Assembly (NCBI GenBank): GCA_000193795.2
Contig: AEPI01000013.1
Location: 1 to 28,585 of the forward strand
DNA from: Neisseria lactamica NS19
GTDB taxonomy: Bacteria > Pseudomonadota > Gammaproteobacteria > Burkholderiales > Neisseriaceae
DNA length: 28,585 nt
Reading direction: 5' to 3'
Notes under the pieces: model-generated
What the model saw: only the letters and a program-made list of their open reading frames with translations
The model's database searches: none
Told to the model about the DNA's origin: nothing
In this document: positions 9,001-16,107 of the stretch, in pieces
How positions within the stretch are numbered: the stretch's first letter is position 1
Layout: every line of letters begins with the position of its first letter
Made by a program: the position numbers and the translations under genes

Positions 9001-9469
9001 CCGCCGAACGCGCCGCGTCTTCATTGCCGTTCAAGAGATTCACGCCCACTTCGCCGTAATGCGCGCCGCTCAAACAAATCAAGCCGCTGTTGTCGCCGTT
9101 TTCCAGCCATTCGGGATTGAGTTCCGCATGATGGACATTGCGGTCTTTGCCGACATAAGCCGCCGTCAAAAGCTCGCTCAAGCGCAGATAGCCCGCATTG
9201 TTGCGGATAATCAGCATAGCGCGGAACGGCTTGTCGGGCGCATCCGGATTGCCTATCCGCACGTCCGCCGCGCCGATAGGCTTAATCCCCGCGCTGCGGC
9301 AGGCTTTATAAAATTTCACCAAGCCGAATTCGTTCATCAAATCGCTGATGCCCAAAGCAGGCAAACCGTATTCCTGCGCTTTGGCAATCAGTTTTTTAAT
9401 CCGCACCATACCGTCGGTAATCGAAAATTCGGTATGCAGGCGCAGGGGGATGTAGGTCGGTTCGGTCAT
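6035..9469 (-). CDS. dnaE: DNA polymerase III alpha subunit
   Basis: This is the catalytic subunit of the replicative polymerase. The 1144-residue protein is full length. An N-terminal PHP domain (residues 8-210) begins RLHTEFSITDG. The C-family palm has GPGRGSGAGSLVAY (363-376) and the metal ligands D405 and D407 (MPDFDVDF) plus D560 (KFDFLGLR). A clamp-binding-like QGGLF is at 911-915. An OB-fold follows (about 978-1060). The ATG at 9469 gives the usual MTEPTYIPLRLHT start; an upstream extension to 9499 adds ten unconserved residues. It is flanked by the esterase on one side and the ABC exporter on the other, both unrelated in function. The two large + strand open frames across this gene are shadows. 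Confidence 0.97.
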   Translation of the reverse strand: MTEPTYIPLRLHTEFSITDGMVRIKKLIAKAQEYGLPALGISDLMNEFGLVKFYKACRSAGIKPIGAADVRIGNPDAPDKPFRAMLIIRNNAGYLRLSELLTAAYVGKDRNVHHAELNPEWLENGDNSGLICLSGAHYGEVGVNLLNGNEDAARSAALKYAAWFPDAFYLELQRLPERPEWEACVSGSVKLAEELGLPVVATHPTQFMNRDDFNAHEARVCIAGGWVLTDKKRPRDFTPGQFFIPPETMTERFADLPEALENTVEIAKRCNLHITLGKNFLPLFPTPDGLSLDDYLIKLSNEGLQERMVQLYPDESERAAKMPEYQERLDFELNIIIQMKFPGYFLIVQDFINWAKTHGCPVGPGRGSGAGSLVAYSLKITDLDPLKYALLFERFLNPERVSMPDFDVDFCQSNRGRVIEYVREKYGAEAVSQIVTFGTMSSKAVIRDVGRVLELPFMLCDKLSKLIPLEANKPLGLDDAMKAEPQIQELIEAEEADELITLAKKLEDLTRGLGMHAGGVLIAPGKISDYSPVYQADESASPVSMYDKGDVEDVGLVKFDFLGLRNLTIIEMAQDNIKNTTGDIVDVGKIPLDDQAAYQIFRDANTTAVFQFESTGMKKMLKTAHTTKFEELIAFVSLYRPGPMDNIPDFVARMKGQEFQYIHPLLEGILAPTYGIMVYQEQVMQAAQIIGGYSLGGADLLRRAMGKKKPEEMVKHREIFAEGAAKQGILREKSDEIFNYMEKFAGYGFNKSHAAAYALISYQTAWLKAHYPAEFMAATMSSELDNTDQLKHFYDDCRANGIEFLPPDINESDYRFTPYPNMKIRYALGAIKGTGEAAVESIIAARQSGGKFTGLLDFCERVGKEHMNRRTLEALIRGGAFDSIEPNRAMLLANIDLAMNNADQKAANANQGGLFDMMEDAIEPVRLVDAPMWSESEKLAEEKTVIGFYLSGHPFGPYVQEVRQIAPQKLSKLKPQDSVRLAGFVTAVRTMMGKRGKIAFVSLEDLSGQVEIMIGGQTLENCADCLKSDQVLIIESKVSRDDYGGGDGLRILANQVMTLQMARERYARSLSLALAPHHDIGGLVQLLAAHQLTDTPRIPLQLSYANGKASGRLQVPPKWTVTPSSALFGELEKLLGSRSVRVNW

Positions 9470-9596
9470 AGCAAAATCGGCGTGAACAATAAAAGGCATA
9501 TTGTAGCAGGGTTGTCTTCAGATGGCGGCGTAGGTAATGCCGTTTCGGATTCAGACAGTATTGCCTGCAAATGTTTTTTTGAGCTTTTACGACGGC

Positions 9597-9628
9597 AAAA
9601 AAAATGCCTCCTGCCGTATGGCGGAGGC
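9597..9628 (-). terminator. Rho-independent terminator for the ABC exporter gene
   Basis: On the - strand GCCTCC...GGAGGC (9606-9628, with an inner GCC/GGC pair) forms a hairpin followed by eight T (9597-9604). It lies about 60 bases after the exporter stop codon. Confidence 0.75.
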
Positions 9629-9689
9629 TTCCCAAGGAGTGTTGATAGATATAAAGCACTATTAAACTAGTTATAAAGAACTATATACC

Positions 9690-11396
9690 TTATTCGGACA
9701 GATGGCAAGCAGTTAAATTAATTTTACGTTCAAACAGGTTTTTGATTTCGTTTTGATGGCTGATGCCGATGACCAGCGTATCGGGCAGTTCGCGTTTGAG
9801 GATGTGCATCAGCGTCCATGCGGACTCATCGTCGAGCTGGTTGGTGGCTTCGTCGAGGAACAGGATTTGCGGTTTGTGCAGCAAGGCTCGGACAAGGCTG
9901 AGGCGTTGCTGTTCGCCGCCGGAGAGGATGCCGTGCCATTCGTATGGTTCGTCTAAATTATCTTTCAGGCGGCCTAGTCCGACTTGTTTCAAGGTCGTCT
10001 GAATGAGTCGGTCGTCTTGGCAGGCGGGGTGGGGATAGCTGACGGTGTGGCGCAGGGTGTCGGCGGGGAGGTAGGGGCGTTGGGGTAGGAAGAGGAGGCT
10101 GCCGTCAAGGGAGAAGCTGCCTTGGTAATACGGCCACAAGCCTGCGAGGGCGCGCAACAGGGTGGATTTGCCGATGCCGCTTCTGCCTTCGAGTAATACC
10201 CATTCGGGAGCGTGGGCTTCAAGGTTGATGTTGGTAAGCAGGGGGTTGCCGGTTTGGGTGTGGACAGTGAGGTTTTGCAGGACGAGGATGCTGTCTTGGC
10301 GGCGGTTGTTTAAAGTCGGGGCGGATGCGGACGTTGGGCGGGCGGCGCTTCTGCCTTCCTGTTCTACTTGTTCCAATGCCGTCTGAAAACCGGAGAGGCG
10401 TTCGACAACTGCCGCCCATTCGATGAGGCGGCGGTAGGAGTCGGTAAACCAGCCGAAGCTGTCTTGGACGCGGGCAAACGATGTGCGTGTCTGCATCATG
10501 TCGCCGAAGGTCATGGTTTTGGCGAGGTACATGGGCAGGGTGGCGAGGATGGGGATGAAGATGCTGATGCGGACGTAGGTTGCAAAGAAGGTTTCTTGGC
10601 GGAATTCGCAGTTGGTCAGCCGTCGCCAGTTGTCGCGGATGCGGAGGTAACGTTGTTTCAGACGGCCCGTTTCGGCTTCGCCGCCGTTGTAAAAGGCGAT
10701 TTGTTCGGCATGGTCGCGCACGCGCAGGAGGGCGGCGCGGTAGTCGGCTTCTCGGTGCTGGCGGTCGATGTTGAGGTTTTTGAGTTTGCGGCCGACGAGG
10801 TGGGCAATCAGGGTGCTGATGACGGAATAAATTAGGGCAACCCAGACGAGGTAGCCGTGTATGGTGATGTCACGTCCGCCGATGTTGAAGGTCTGCACGC
10901 CTGAGAGTGTCCACAATACGGCAACAAACGCGCTGAATTTGGCAATATTATTGATGAAGGAGCGGAACAGTCCGATGCTTTTGTCGGCAAGGAGGTAGAT
11001 GTCTTCGGCGATGCGCTGGTCGGGGTTGTCCGGTTCGCCGGTCAGGCGCAGGCGGTAATGTTTGTGGCCTTCGAGCCAGTTTTTTTGAAATTGCTCGGTC
11101 AGATGGGTACGCCAACGGAAGATGAGGCGTTTTTGCAGCCAGTCGCCGCAAACAATGCAGCCGATAACCATCGCCATATAGCCGAGGTATTCGACGATGA
11201 GCGCGGGCATGGATGCGCCGTCAAACGCGGCCAGCGCGTCGTAGAAACGTTTGTCCCACGCGGCAATCCAAACGCTGATGGTAATAGAGAATAGGGTAAA
11301 CCCTATCAAAACGGCGAGCATCAGCCATTGGAGGCGACCGTGTGTCCCCGACCAAAAAGGGCGGGCAAGGTAAAAGAATTTTTTGAGCGTATTCAT
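9690..11396 (-). CDS. ABC transporter, fused permease/ATPase, YddA/SbmA-BacA type
   Basis: This is a half-transporter of 568 residues that should dimerise in the inner membrane. The N-terminal part matches the SbmA/BacA-like membrane domain (LARPFWSG near the start, RIAEDIYLL, hydrophobic spans in the first 300 residues). The ATPase domain has Walker A GRSGIGKST (404-412), the Q-loop LPQRPYL, signature LSGGEQQRL (from about 491), Walker B ILFLDEA (from about 511) and H-loop ISHQ. The start at 11396 has a weak ribosome site. It lies 138 bases downstream of a siderophore receptor gene on the same strand, an arrangement like E. coli yddA-yddB. DUS copies lie at 10376-10387 (AT type) and 10657-10668 (GGGCCGTCTGAA). 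The substrate is unknown; peptide or siderophore traffic is a guess. Confidence 0.88.
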   Translation of the reverse strand: MNTLKKFFYLARPFWSGTHGRLQWLMLAVLIGFTLFSITISVWIAAWDKRFYDALAAFDGASMPALIVEYLGYMAMVIGCIVCGDWLQKRLIFRWRTHLTEQFQKNWLEGHKHYRLRLTGEPDNPDQRIAEDIYLLADKSIGLFRSFINNIAKFSAFVAVLWTLSGVQTFNIGGRDITIHGYLVWVALIYSVISTLIAHLVGRKLKNLNIDRQHREADYRAALLRVRDHAEQIAFYNGGEAETGRLKQRYLRIRDNWRRLTNCEFRQETFFATYVRISIFIPILATLPMYLAKTMTFGDMMQTRTSFARVQDSFGWFTDSYRRLIEWAAVVERLSGFQTALEQVEQEGRSAARPTSASAPTLNNRRQDSILVLQNLTVHTQTGNPLLTNINLEAHAPEWVLLEGRSGIGKSTLLRALAGLWPYYQGSFSLDGSLLFLPQRPYLPADTLRHTVSYPHPACQDDRLIQTTLKQVGLGRLKDNLDEPYEWHGILSGGEQQRLSLVRALLHKPQILFLDEATNQLDDESAWTLMHILKRELPDTLVIGISHQNEIKNLFERKINLTACHLSE

Positions 11397-11422
11397 GATG
11401 AATGCTTGTGAATGTGGGTGAT

Positions 11423-11460
11423 AGGCCGTCTGAAAACAGAATTTTGCTTTCAGACGGCCT
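11423..11460. terminator. Inverted AG-dialect DUS pair between receptor pseudogene and ABC gene
   Basis: AGGCCGTCTGAA (11423-11434) and TTCAGACGGCCT (11449-11460) form a stem of at least 12 bp, with AAA(A)C/GCTTT-side pairing. The AG form is the DUS dialect typical of several commensal Neisseria, unlike the AT form used in most terminators of this window. Confidence 0.75.
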
Positions 11461-11533
11461 TGTTTATAAGCAATGATTGGTTTTTATATACTTTTGAAGA
11501 GTAGAGGGCAATCCACTTTCGGTTTGCCGCTGT

Positions 11534-13728
11534 TTACATCTTCCACTTCAGGCTGAACACGGCATTGCGCGGTTCACCGTAGAAGTTGCCGTAGTTTTTT
11601 GTACGGTTGCTGTTGTTTTCATAGTAGCGTTTGTCAGTCAGGTTGTTGACTGCCAGCCCCAGTTGCAAATTGTCGGTCGGACGGTATTGCAAACCGGCAT
11701 TCCAAACGGTATAGCCGCCTTGGGGCAGCTTACTGCCGGTTTTGCTTTGACTGGACAAGCCCATACCGATACTTAACTTACCGTTTGCAAACGGCGGCGT
11801 ATAGCTGCTGTAAGCGCGGAAAATGTGTTTTGGGGTCCAGTTGGCAAAATCGCCTTCGGTTTTGGGATTGTTTTCTGTTTTGCGGATATTGTAGGTATAG
11901 CCGGCAAACAGTTTCCAATTTGCGCCGATTGCTCCGGAAATTTCCGCATCTACACCGCGGCTGCGTTGTTTTGCGGGAACGTAGTAGAAAGTCTTCTTCT
12001 TGCCGCCGCTGGCCGGAACGTTGACATACACGCCGACGTTGGTGTTATCGGTTTGGAACAGGGAAACGGCCGTATTGAGTTTGCCCTGCATCCATTCGCC
12101 TTTCCAACCCAATTCGTAGTTTTTGCCGACTTCGGGCGCGAGATAGCTGTTGTCTGCATTTGTTTTCAGAGTCGGTTTGTAGATGGATGTATAGCTTGCA
12201 TAGAGGCTTTGCCCCGGCATGAAATCGTAAGTGATGCCGATGTATGGAATGAATTTGTTGTTTTTGACCGAATCGGTTCTTGCATCATTGTCCGGAACGC
12301 CTTTATAACGGGACCAGTTCTCATCGAAGTCGCGTTTCCAATGGGTATAGCGTCCGCCTGCCAACAGATGCAGTTTTTCCGTAGGATTGATGCGGGTACC
12401 TGCCGCAAGGGCGTGCGTATAGAAATGATTGTTGCTGTCCATAATGCTGTATGGTTCGGCAGCCCAGTCCGGCTGGGGGATAACGGCAGAAAACGGATCG
12501 TAGCTGCCGGTTGCCTGCATACGGGTATGGTGCAGGGTATTGCGCTCTTTCGAATAATTATGAGTCAGGAAGATGTCGTGGGTTTGACCCAAGGCTTCAA
12601 ACTTGCCGCGCAGGTTGTTTTGAATATGCAGATGTTTGCTGTCGTGCTGATAGCGGAAAGCCTGTTGGTCTTCAATACCGATGGATTGATTGGCTTTCAA
12701 CCCGCTTTTGTCTGCCATTAAGAAAGCATACCTTTGGTCGGAGTGGCTGTTTCGCCAATCGATTTTGCTGTTCCATTTCCAGTTGTCGTTGAAGTAGTGG
12801 TCAAATTCTGCAAAAACACCGTTTTTGATGAATCGCCCATAATTCCAATCGGCACCGAAATAGCTGTCGCGCGGCAGACTGCTTCCGTCTTCCCATAAAG
12901 GTAAGCCGTTGAGATTGGGGGTGTTGCGCTGGGCGATACGGTACGCACCGACAGAAACCTTGCTGTTTTCTCCGATGTCTTTTTCCAAAACGCCATAAAG
13001 AAGGCTGTTTTGCCCTTTCACCTTATCCTGAAAGGTTTTGTCATGATCAAAACTGCCGACAATACGCCCGCGGAGTTGGTTTTCTGGGCTTAAAGTGCCT
13101 GAGGCATCCAATTCAATATGTCGTTTGCCGAAACGGTCGGCTAAACCATTCATACTGATTTGTTTTTTAGCCGTCGGTTTTTTGCGTACGGCATTAATCG
13201 TACCTCCGGGTGCGCTGTTGGATTGGGTCAGCCCGGCTGCACCGCGCACAACTTCAATGTGGTCATACATGGCAAGGTCGGTGATGTTGTGTCCGTCTCT
13301 GTTAGGGCTGCCAAATATGCCCGGCGCACCAATCGTGGTGGCCATGCCGTCTTCTTCCAATTTTTCAATATAGAATCCGCGGCTTTGGAAATGGGTGCGG
13401 TTCCCTTGGCGAACGACATTTACGCCAGTCGTTGTTTTCAACGCATCTGCAAGCGTAGTAATACCTTGATCGTTAATTGGTTTTTTGTAATCACGCTGAC
13501 CGATTGCGGCGTCTCACGCGGAGTCAATGCCAGTCCTGTGGTAGAACTCATAGCCGAAGTCGTATAGTCATTTCGATTTTCGGTACGCAGGCTGCGGTTT
13601 TTGGCGGTTACGCGGATTTGTTCCAGTTCTGCCTGTTGCATTTCTCCGGCAGCCTGTGCGGAGTGGGACAATGCGCTCAAGCTGAGCGTCAGTATGCTGA
13701 GTTTGAAGAGTTTGTATGGGCGGTTCAT
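11534..13728 (-). pseudogene. TonB-dependent siderophore receptor, frameshifted
   Basis: Two frames together encode a typical receptor of about 731 residues. The N-terminal frame begins at the ATG at 13728 (ribosome site AGGAG) with MNRPYKLFKLSILTLSLSA, a signal peptide ending SAQA. It continues through the TonB box region (EQIRVTAKN) and ETPQSVSVITKNQL. The other frame resumes with NDQGITTLADALKTTTGVNVV, the plug (VEVVRGAAGLTQSNSAPGGTINAVRKKP) and a barrel ending NAVFSLKWKM. The break is at about 13470-13486, where one base appears missing. The largest remaining frame, 11534-13441, lacks a signal peptide, so the gene is probably inactive unless the break is a sequencing error. The plug motif marks the FhuE/FpvA-like siderophore class. 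It may have been transcribed with the downstream ABC exporter. Confidence 0.85.
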
Positions 13729-14272
13729 GCCTATGCTCCTGTGCAGGGTTGATTTGGTAAAGCTTATTAATGTTGCAAACATATCCCCTGTTTTGAAATA
13801 AACCAAATATTACCGGGCGGGTATTCGGGCAGGGTAGGATATTGCAATTTAATGAGTCGGTACTAATAAAAATAATCAGAAAGAACTATATCGAAATCCT
13901 AAAAAAATCAACAGAATTTTTGTTGGATTTGGAGGAATTCAGAAGTTTTGTTTTAAATCAAACTTTTTATCGGGCAATTTTAACGGTTGTTTGACGGATG
14001 ATGCCTGCCGCCGTTGTAGCGGACGGTTTATGCGTTGGGATATATAAACGGTTATGCGGATTTATTGTCGGTTTTCAGGGTAATGTGCGGTCGTGGATAA
14101 GGCGTTGCAGTCTGCCGTTGGACAGGATTTCTTTGCTCGGATGGCGACATATGGGATTTCAGACGGCATTTTTGCGGAACAGGCGGTGCGGATTCGTCGT
14201 CGGCTTTGCGGTAATTTTGGGTACGGTGGCGGCAGGTGCTACAATAACGGGTTCTTTCTGCAAGGGAACATT
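13729..14272. other. Intergenic stretch, divergent promoters region
   Basis: These 544 bases hold the leader of the receptor pseudogene (-) and of the S4 protein gene (+). The section 13800-13980 is AT-rich, unlike its surroundings. A single DUS is at 14158-14169. Frames open here (for example 13998-14330) lack ribosome sites and conserved features, so I call no gene. Confidence 0.5.
13860..13880. promoter_or_regulatory. Weak Fur-box-like site upstream of the receptor pseudogene
   Basis: GATTATTTTTATTAGTA on the - strand matches about 11 of 18 Fur consensus positions. It is AT-rich enough to arise by chance. Confidence 0.2.
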
Positions 14273-14506
14273 ATGGAAGCCACCGTCTATCTTGAAGACA
14301 ACGAATACATCGCCTTGTGCGACCTCTTGAAACTGGTCGGACTTGCCGAAAGCGGCGGACAGGCAAAAGCGTTTATCGCCGAAGGGCTGGTGTTGCACAA
14401 CGGCGAAACCGAAACCCGCAAAACGGCCAAAATACGCGGCGGCGAAGTCATCGAGTTTGACGGCGCACGCTTGGAAATCGCCGATGGATACGACCCTGAA
14501 GCATAA
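14273..14506 (+). CDS. Small S4-domain RNA-binding protein (YbcJ-like)
   Basis: This 77-residue protein is almost entirely an S4 fold, the RNA-binding module of ribosomal protein S4 and pseudouridine synthases. Its core is LCDLLKLVGLAESGGQAKAFI followed by the glycine-turn EGLVLHNGETETRKTAKIRGGEVIEF. Stand-alone S4 proteins of this size resemble E. coli YbcJ. The ATG at 14273 follows the ribosome site AAGGGA at 14262-14267; the longer frame from 14093 has no such support. The last 23 bases overlap the next gene, which suggests translational coupling. The RNA target is unknown. Confidence 0.85.
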   Translation: MEATVYLEDNEYIALCDLLKLVGLAESGGQAKAFIAEGLVLHNGETETRKTAKIRGGEVIEFDGARLEIADGYDPEA

Positions 14507-14693
14507 AGCCGAAGCCCTTTTGGGCGAGCCGCTTTTAGACGAACCCGTCCGTCCCGAGTCGTGGGAATGCTGCGGCAGCGACTGCGGCGAGGCGTGCATT
14601 CAGACGATGTATTGGGCAGATAAGGCACGCTACGACGCGCAACGGCGGAAATTGAAAGAAGCGGGTTGGTCGGAAGACGAAAATGCCGTCTGA
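14484..14693 (+). CDS. Oxidoreductase-like small cysteine protein
   Basis: This 69-residue protein matches the 'oxidoreductase-like' N-terminal domain family. It has a proline-rich lead, then WECCGSDCGEACIQTMYW and a basic C-terminal helix (KARYDAQRRKLKEAG). The cluster CCxxxCxxxC suggests metal or Fe-S binding, but function is unknown in the family. It starts inside the S4 gene (23-base overlap) and shares its transcript. Its stop codon TGA is the TGA of the DUS ATGCCGTCTGAA at 14683-14694, so its C-terminus ENAV is encoded by the uptake sequence. Confidence 0.78.
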   Translation: MDTTLKHKAEALLGEPLLDEPVRPESWECCGSDCGEACIQTMYWADKARYDAQRRKLKEAGWSEDENAV

Positions 14694-14754
14694 AAACGGT
14701 TCGGCTTGATGAAACCGCGTTGTCAGACGACCTTTTATTGTTAAACACCGCAGC

Positions 14755-14830
14755 CGTAGGTTGGATACTTGTATCCGACAAAGTTTTAATATGCGGAATT
14801 TGAAATGTCGGATTTAAAAATCCGACCTAC
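14755..14830. repeat. Neisserial inverted repeat with GTAGGTYGGAT arms
   Basis: The stretch starts GTAGGTTGGATACTTGTATC and ends with AAATCCGACCTAC, giving long inverted outer arms. Two inner hairpins are also present (GGATACTTGTATCC and GTCGGATTTAAAAATCCGAC). It resembles dispersed neisserial intergenic repeats. Nothing is coded here. Confidence 0.65.
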
Positions 14831-14846
14831 TGATTTTCAGACTATC

Positions 14847-14947
14847 GTCATTCCCGCGCAGGCGGGAATCCAGATCTTGATTTGTCAAAAATGTTTAAGG
14901 TTAACCGCTATTTCAAACTTCCGGATTCCCGCCTGCGCGGGAATGAC
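14847..14947. repeat. Inverted pair of dRS3 repeats
   Basis: ATTCCCGCGCAGGCGGGAAT (14850-14869) and ATTCCCGCCTGCGCGGGAAT (14925-14944) are 20-bp dRS3 units in opposite orientation, with GTC/GAC extending both outer ends. dRS3 units are known targets of neisserial prophage integration and recombination. The 55-base spacer shows no gene, and 14945-15060 is also empty. Confidence 0.85.
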
Positions 14948-15060
14948 GGCATAGCGGCTTTTCCTTTGCATTTGCCATATACCCGTTTTTAAAATAACCG
15001 CCGTCGCACCGCCCGACAATATTGACACCCTGCCCATCATTTATCACGCATATAACGCCT

Positions 15061-15897
15061 ATGATAGACCTGCACTGCCATTCCACCGTTTCCGACGGTA
15101 TGCTCTCCCCCGCCGAAGTCGTCCGCCTCGCGCATCAAAACGGCTGCACGCTGCTGGCGTTGACCGACCACGACCACACGGGCGGCATCGCCGAATCGCG
15201 CGCCGAAGCGAATAAACTCGGGCTGCGTTTCGTCAACGGCGTGGAAATCTCCGTCACTTGGCGCGGACGCACCATACACGTCGTCGGTTTGGATTTCGAC
15301 GAGCAGGACGAAAACCTGCAAAACCTGTTGGCGCAAGTACGGCAAGGCCGTCTGAAACGTCTTGAAGCCATCGCCGCCAAGCTCGAAAAGAAAGGCATCG
15401 GCGGCGCATACGACGGCGCGCTCGCGCTGGCTGCAAACAAAGAAATGGTCAGCCGCACCCATGTTGCCGAGTTCCTCATCCAAGCGGGACACGTCAAAAA
15501 CAAGCAGCAGGCGTTCACCAAATACTTGGGTGACGGCAAATCCTGCGCCGTCCGACACGAATGGGCGAAGCTGGAAGACTGCGTCTCCGCCGTCAACGGC
15601 GCGGGCGGCATGGCAATCATCGCCCACCCGATGCGCTACGATTTGTCCGCCACCGCCAAGCGCAATCTGTTTGAAGAATTTAAAAACCTCGGCGGCGCGG
15701 GTATCGAAGTCCACAGCGGCAACTGTTGCAAAAACGACCGCCTCAACTACGCGCTTCTGGCAGAACGCTTCGGTATGCTCGCCAGCGCGGGCAGCGACTT
15801 CCACCGCTTAAACGACTTCAGCGGCGGCATTCTCGGCGCGTGTCCCGAATTGCCGGAAAACTGCAAACCGGTTTGGGAACATTTTTCCCGGCATTGA
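15061..15897 (+). CDS. PHP-domain phosphoesterase (YciV/TrpH/RNase AM-like)
   Basis: PHP-domain proteins of this family are metal-dependent phosphoesterases; the E. coli member YciV acts as a 5'-3' exoribonuclease on RNA ends. The 278-residue protein keeps the PHP metal motifs: MIDLHCHSTVSDG (H5, H7), LTDHDHTGG, EIS within GVEIS, HPMRYDL, GIEVHSGN and GSDFH. The ATG at 15061 fits the family start; a TTG at 15022 would add 13 unsupported residues. An AG-type DUS lies at 15345-15356. It is followed by a strong inverted-DUS terminator and a CREE, and no partner gene is obvious. Old annotations tie it to tryptophan regulation, which I would not assume. Confidence 0.88.
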   Translation: MIDLHCHSTVSDGMLSPAEVVRLAHQNGCTLLALTDHDHTGGIAESRAEANKLGLRFVNGVEISVTWRGRTIHVVGLDFDEQDENLQNLLAQVRQGRLKRLEAIAAKLEKKGIGGAYDGALALAANKEMVSRTHVAEFLIQAGHVKNKQQAFTKYLGDGKSCAVRHEWAKLEDCVSAVNGAGGMAIIAHPMRYDLSATAKRNLFEEFKNLGGAGIEVHSGNCCKNDRLNYALLAERFGMLASAGSDFHRLNDFSGGILGACPELPENCKPVWEHFSRH

Positions 15898-15909
15898 ATG
15901 TAGATAAAA

Positions 15910-15944
15910 ATGCCGTCTGAAAGGCTTTCAGACGGCATTTTTTT
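15910..15944 (+). terminator. Inverted DUS terminator after the PHP gene
   Basis: ATGCCGTCTGAA (15910-15921) pairs with TTCAGACGGCAT (15927-15938). The stem is followed by seven T. Confidence 0.85.
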
Positions 15945-15950
15945 GCGTTT

Positions 15951-16105
15951 TATAGTGGATTAACAAAAACCGGTACGGCGTTGCCTCGCCTTAGCTCAAA
16001 GAGAACGATTCTCTAAGGTGCTGAAGCACCAAGTGAATCGGTTCCGTACTATCTGTACTGTCTGCGGCTTCGTCGCCTTGTCCTGATTTTTGTTCATCCA
16101 CTATA
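15951..16105. repeat. Correia repeat enclosed element, full length, 155 bp
   Basis: Its terminus TATAGTGGATTAAC at 15951 pairs with TTCATCCACTATA at 16093-16105. The interior is nearly identical to the element at 127-282, in the same orientation. The right terminus has one base change (C in place of A), which turns the reverse-strand TTA into TGA and ends avtA. It overlaps the avtA 3' end by 12 bases. Confidence 0.93.
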
Positions 16106-16107
16106 AA
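16078..16107 (+). promoter_or_regulatory. Candidate CREE promoter antisense to avtA
   Basis: TTGTCC (16078-16083), an 18-base spacer and TATAAA (16102-16107) face into the 3' end of avtA on the opposite strand. The architecture is the same as at 255-284. Activity is an inference. Confidence 0.35.

Noticed and set aside
6758..9670. Two long + strand open frames (395 and 424 residues)
   Set aside because: Both are antisense to the intact dnaE gene and rich in shadow-like His/Val/Phe/Gly composition.
13998..14330. 110-residue hydrophobic frame before the S4 gene
   Set aside because: It has no ribosome site, runs into the S4 gene in another frame, and spans a DUS.
14847..14947. Possible CRISPR-like repeats
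   Set aside because: The units are inverted dRS3 repeats, only two at this site and two more at 28444-28539, without regular spacing or cas genes.
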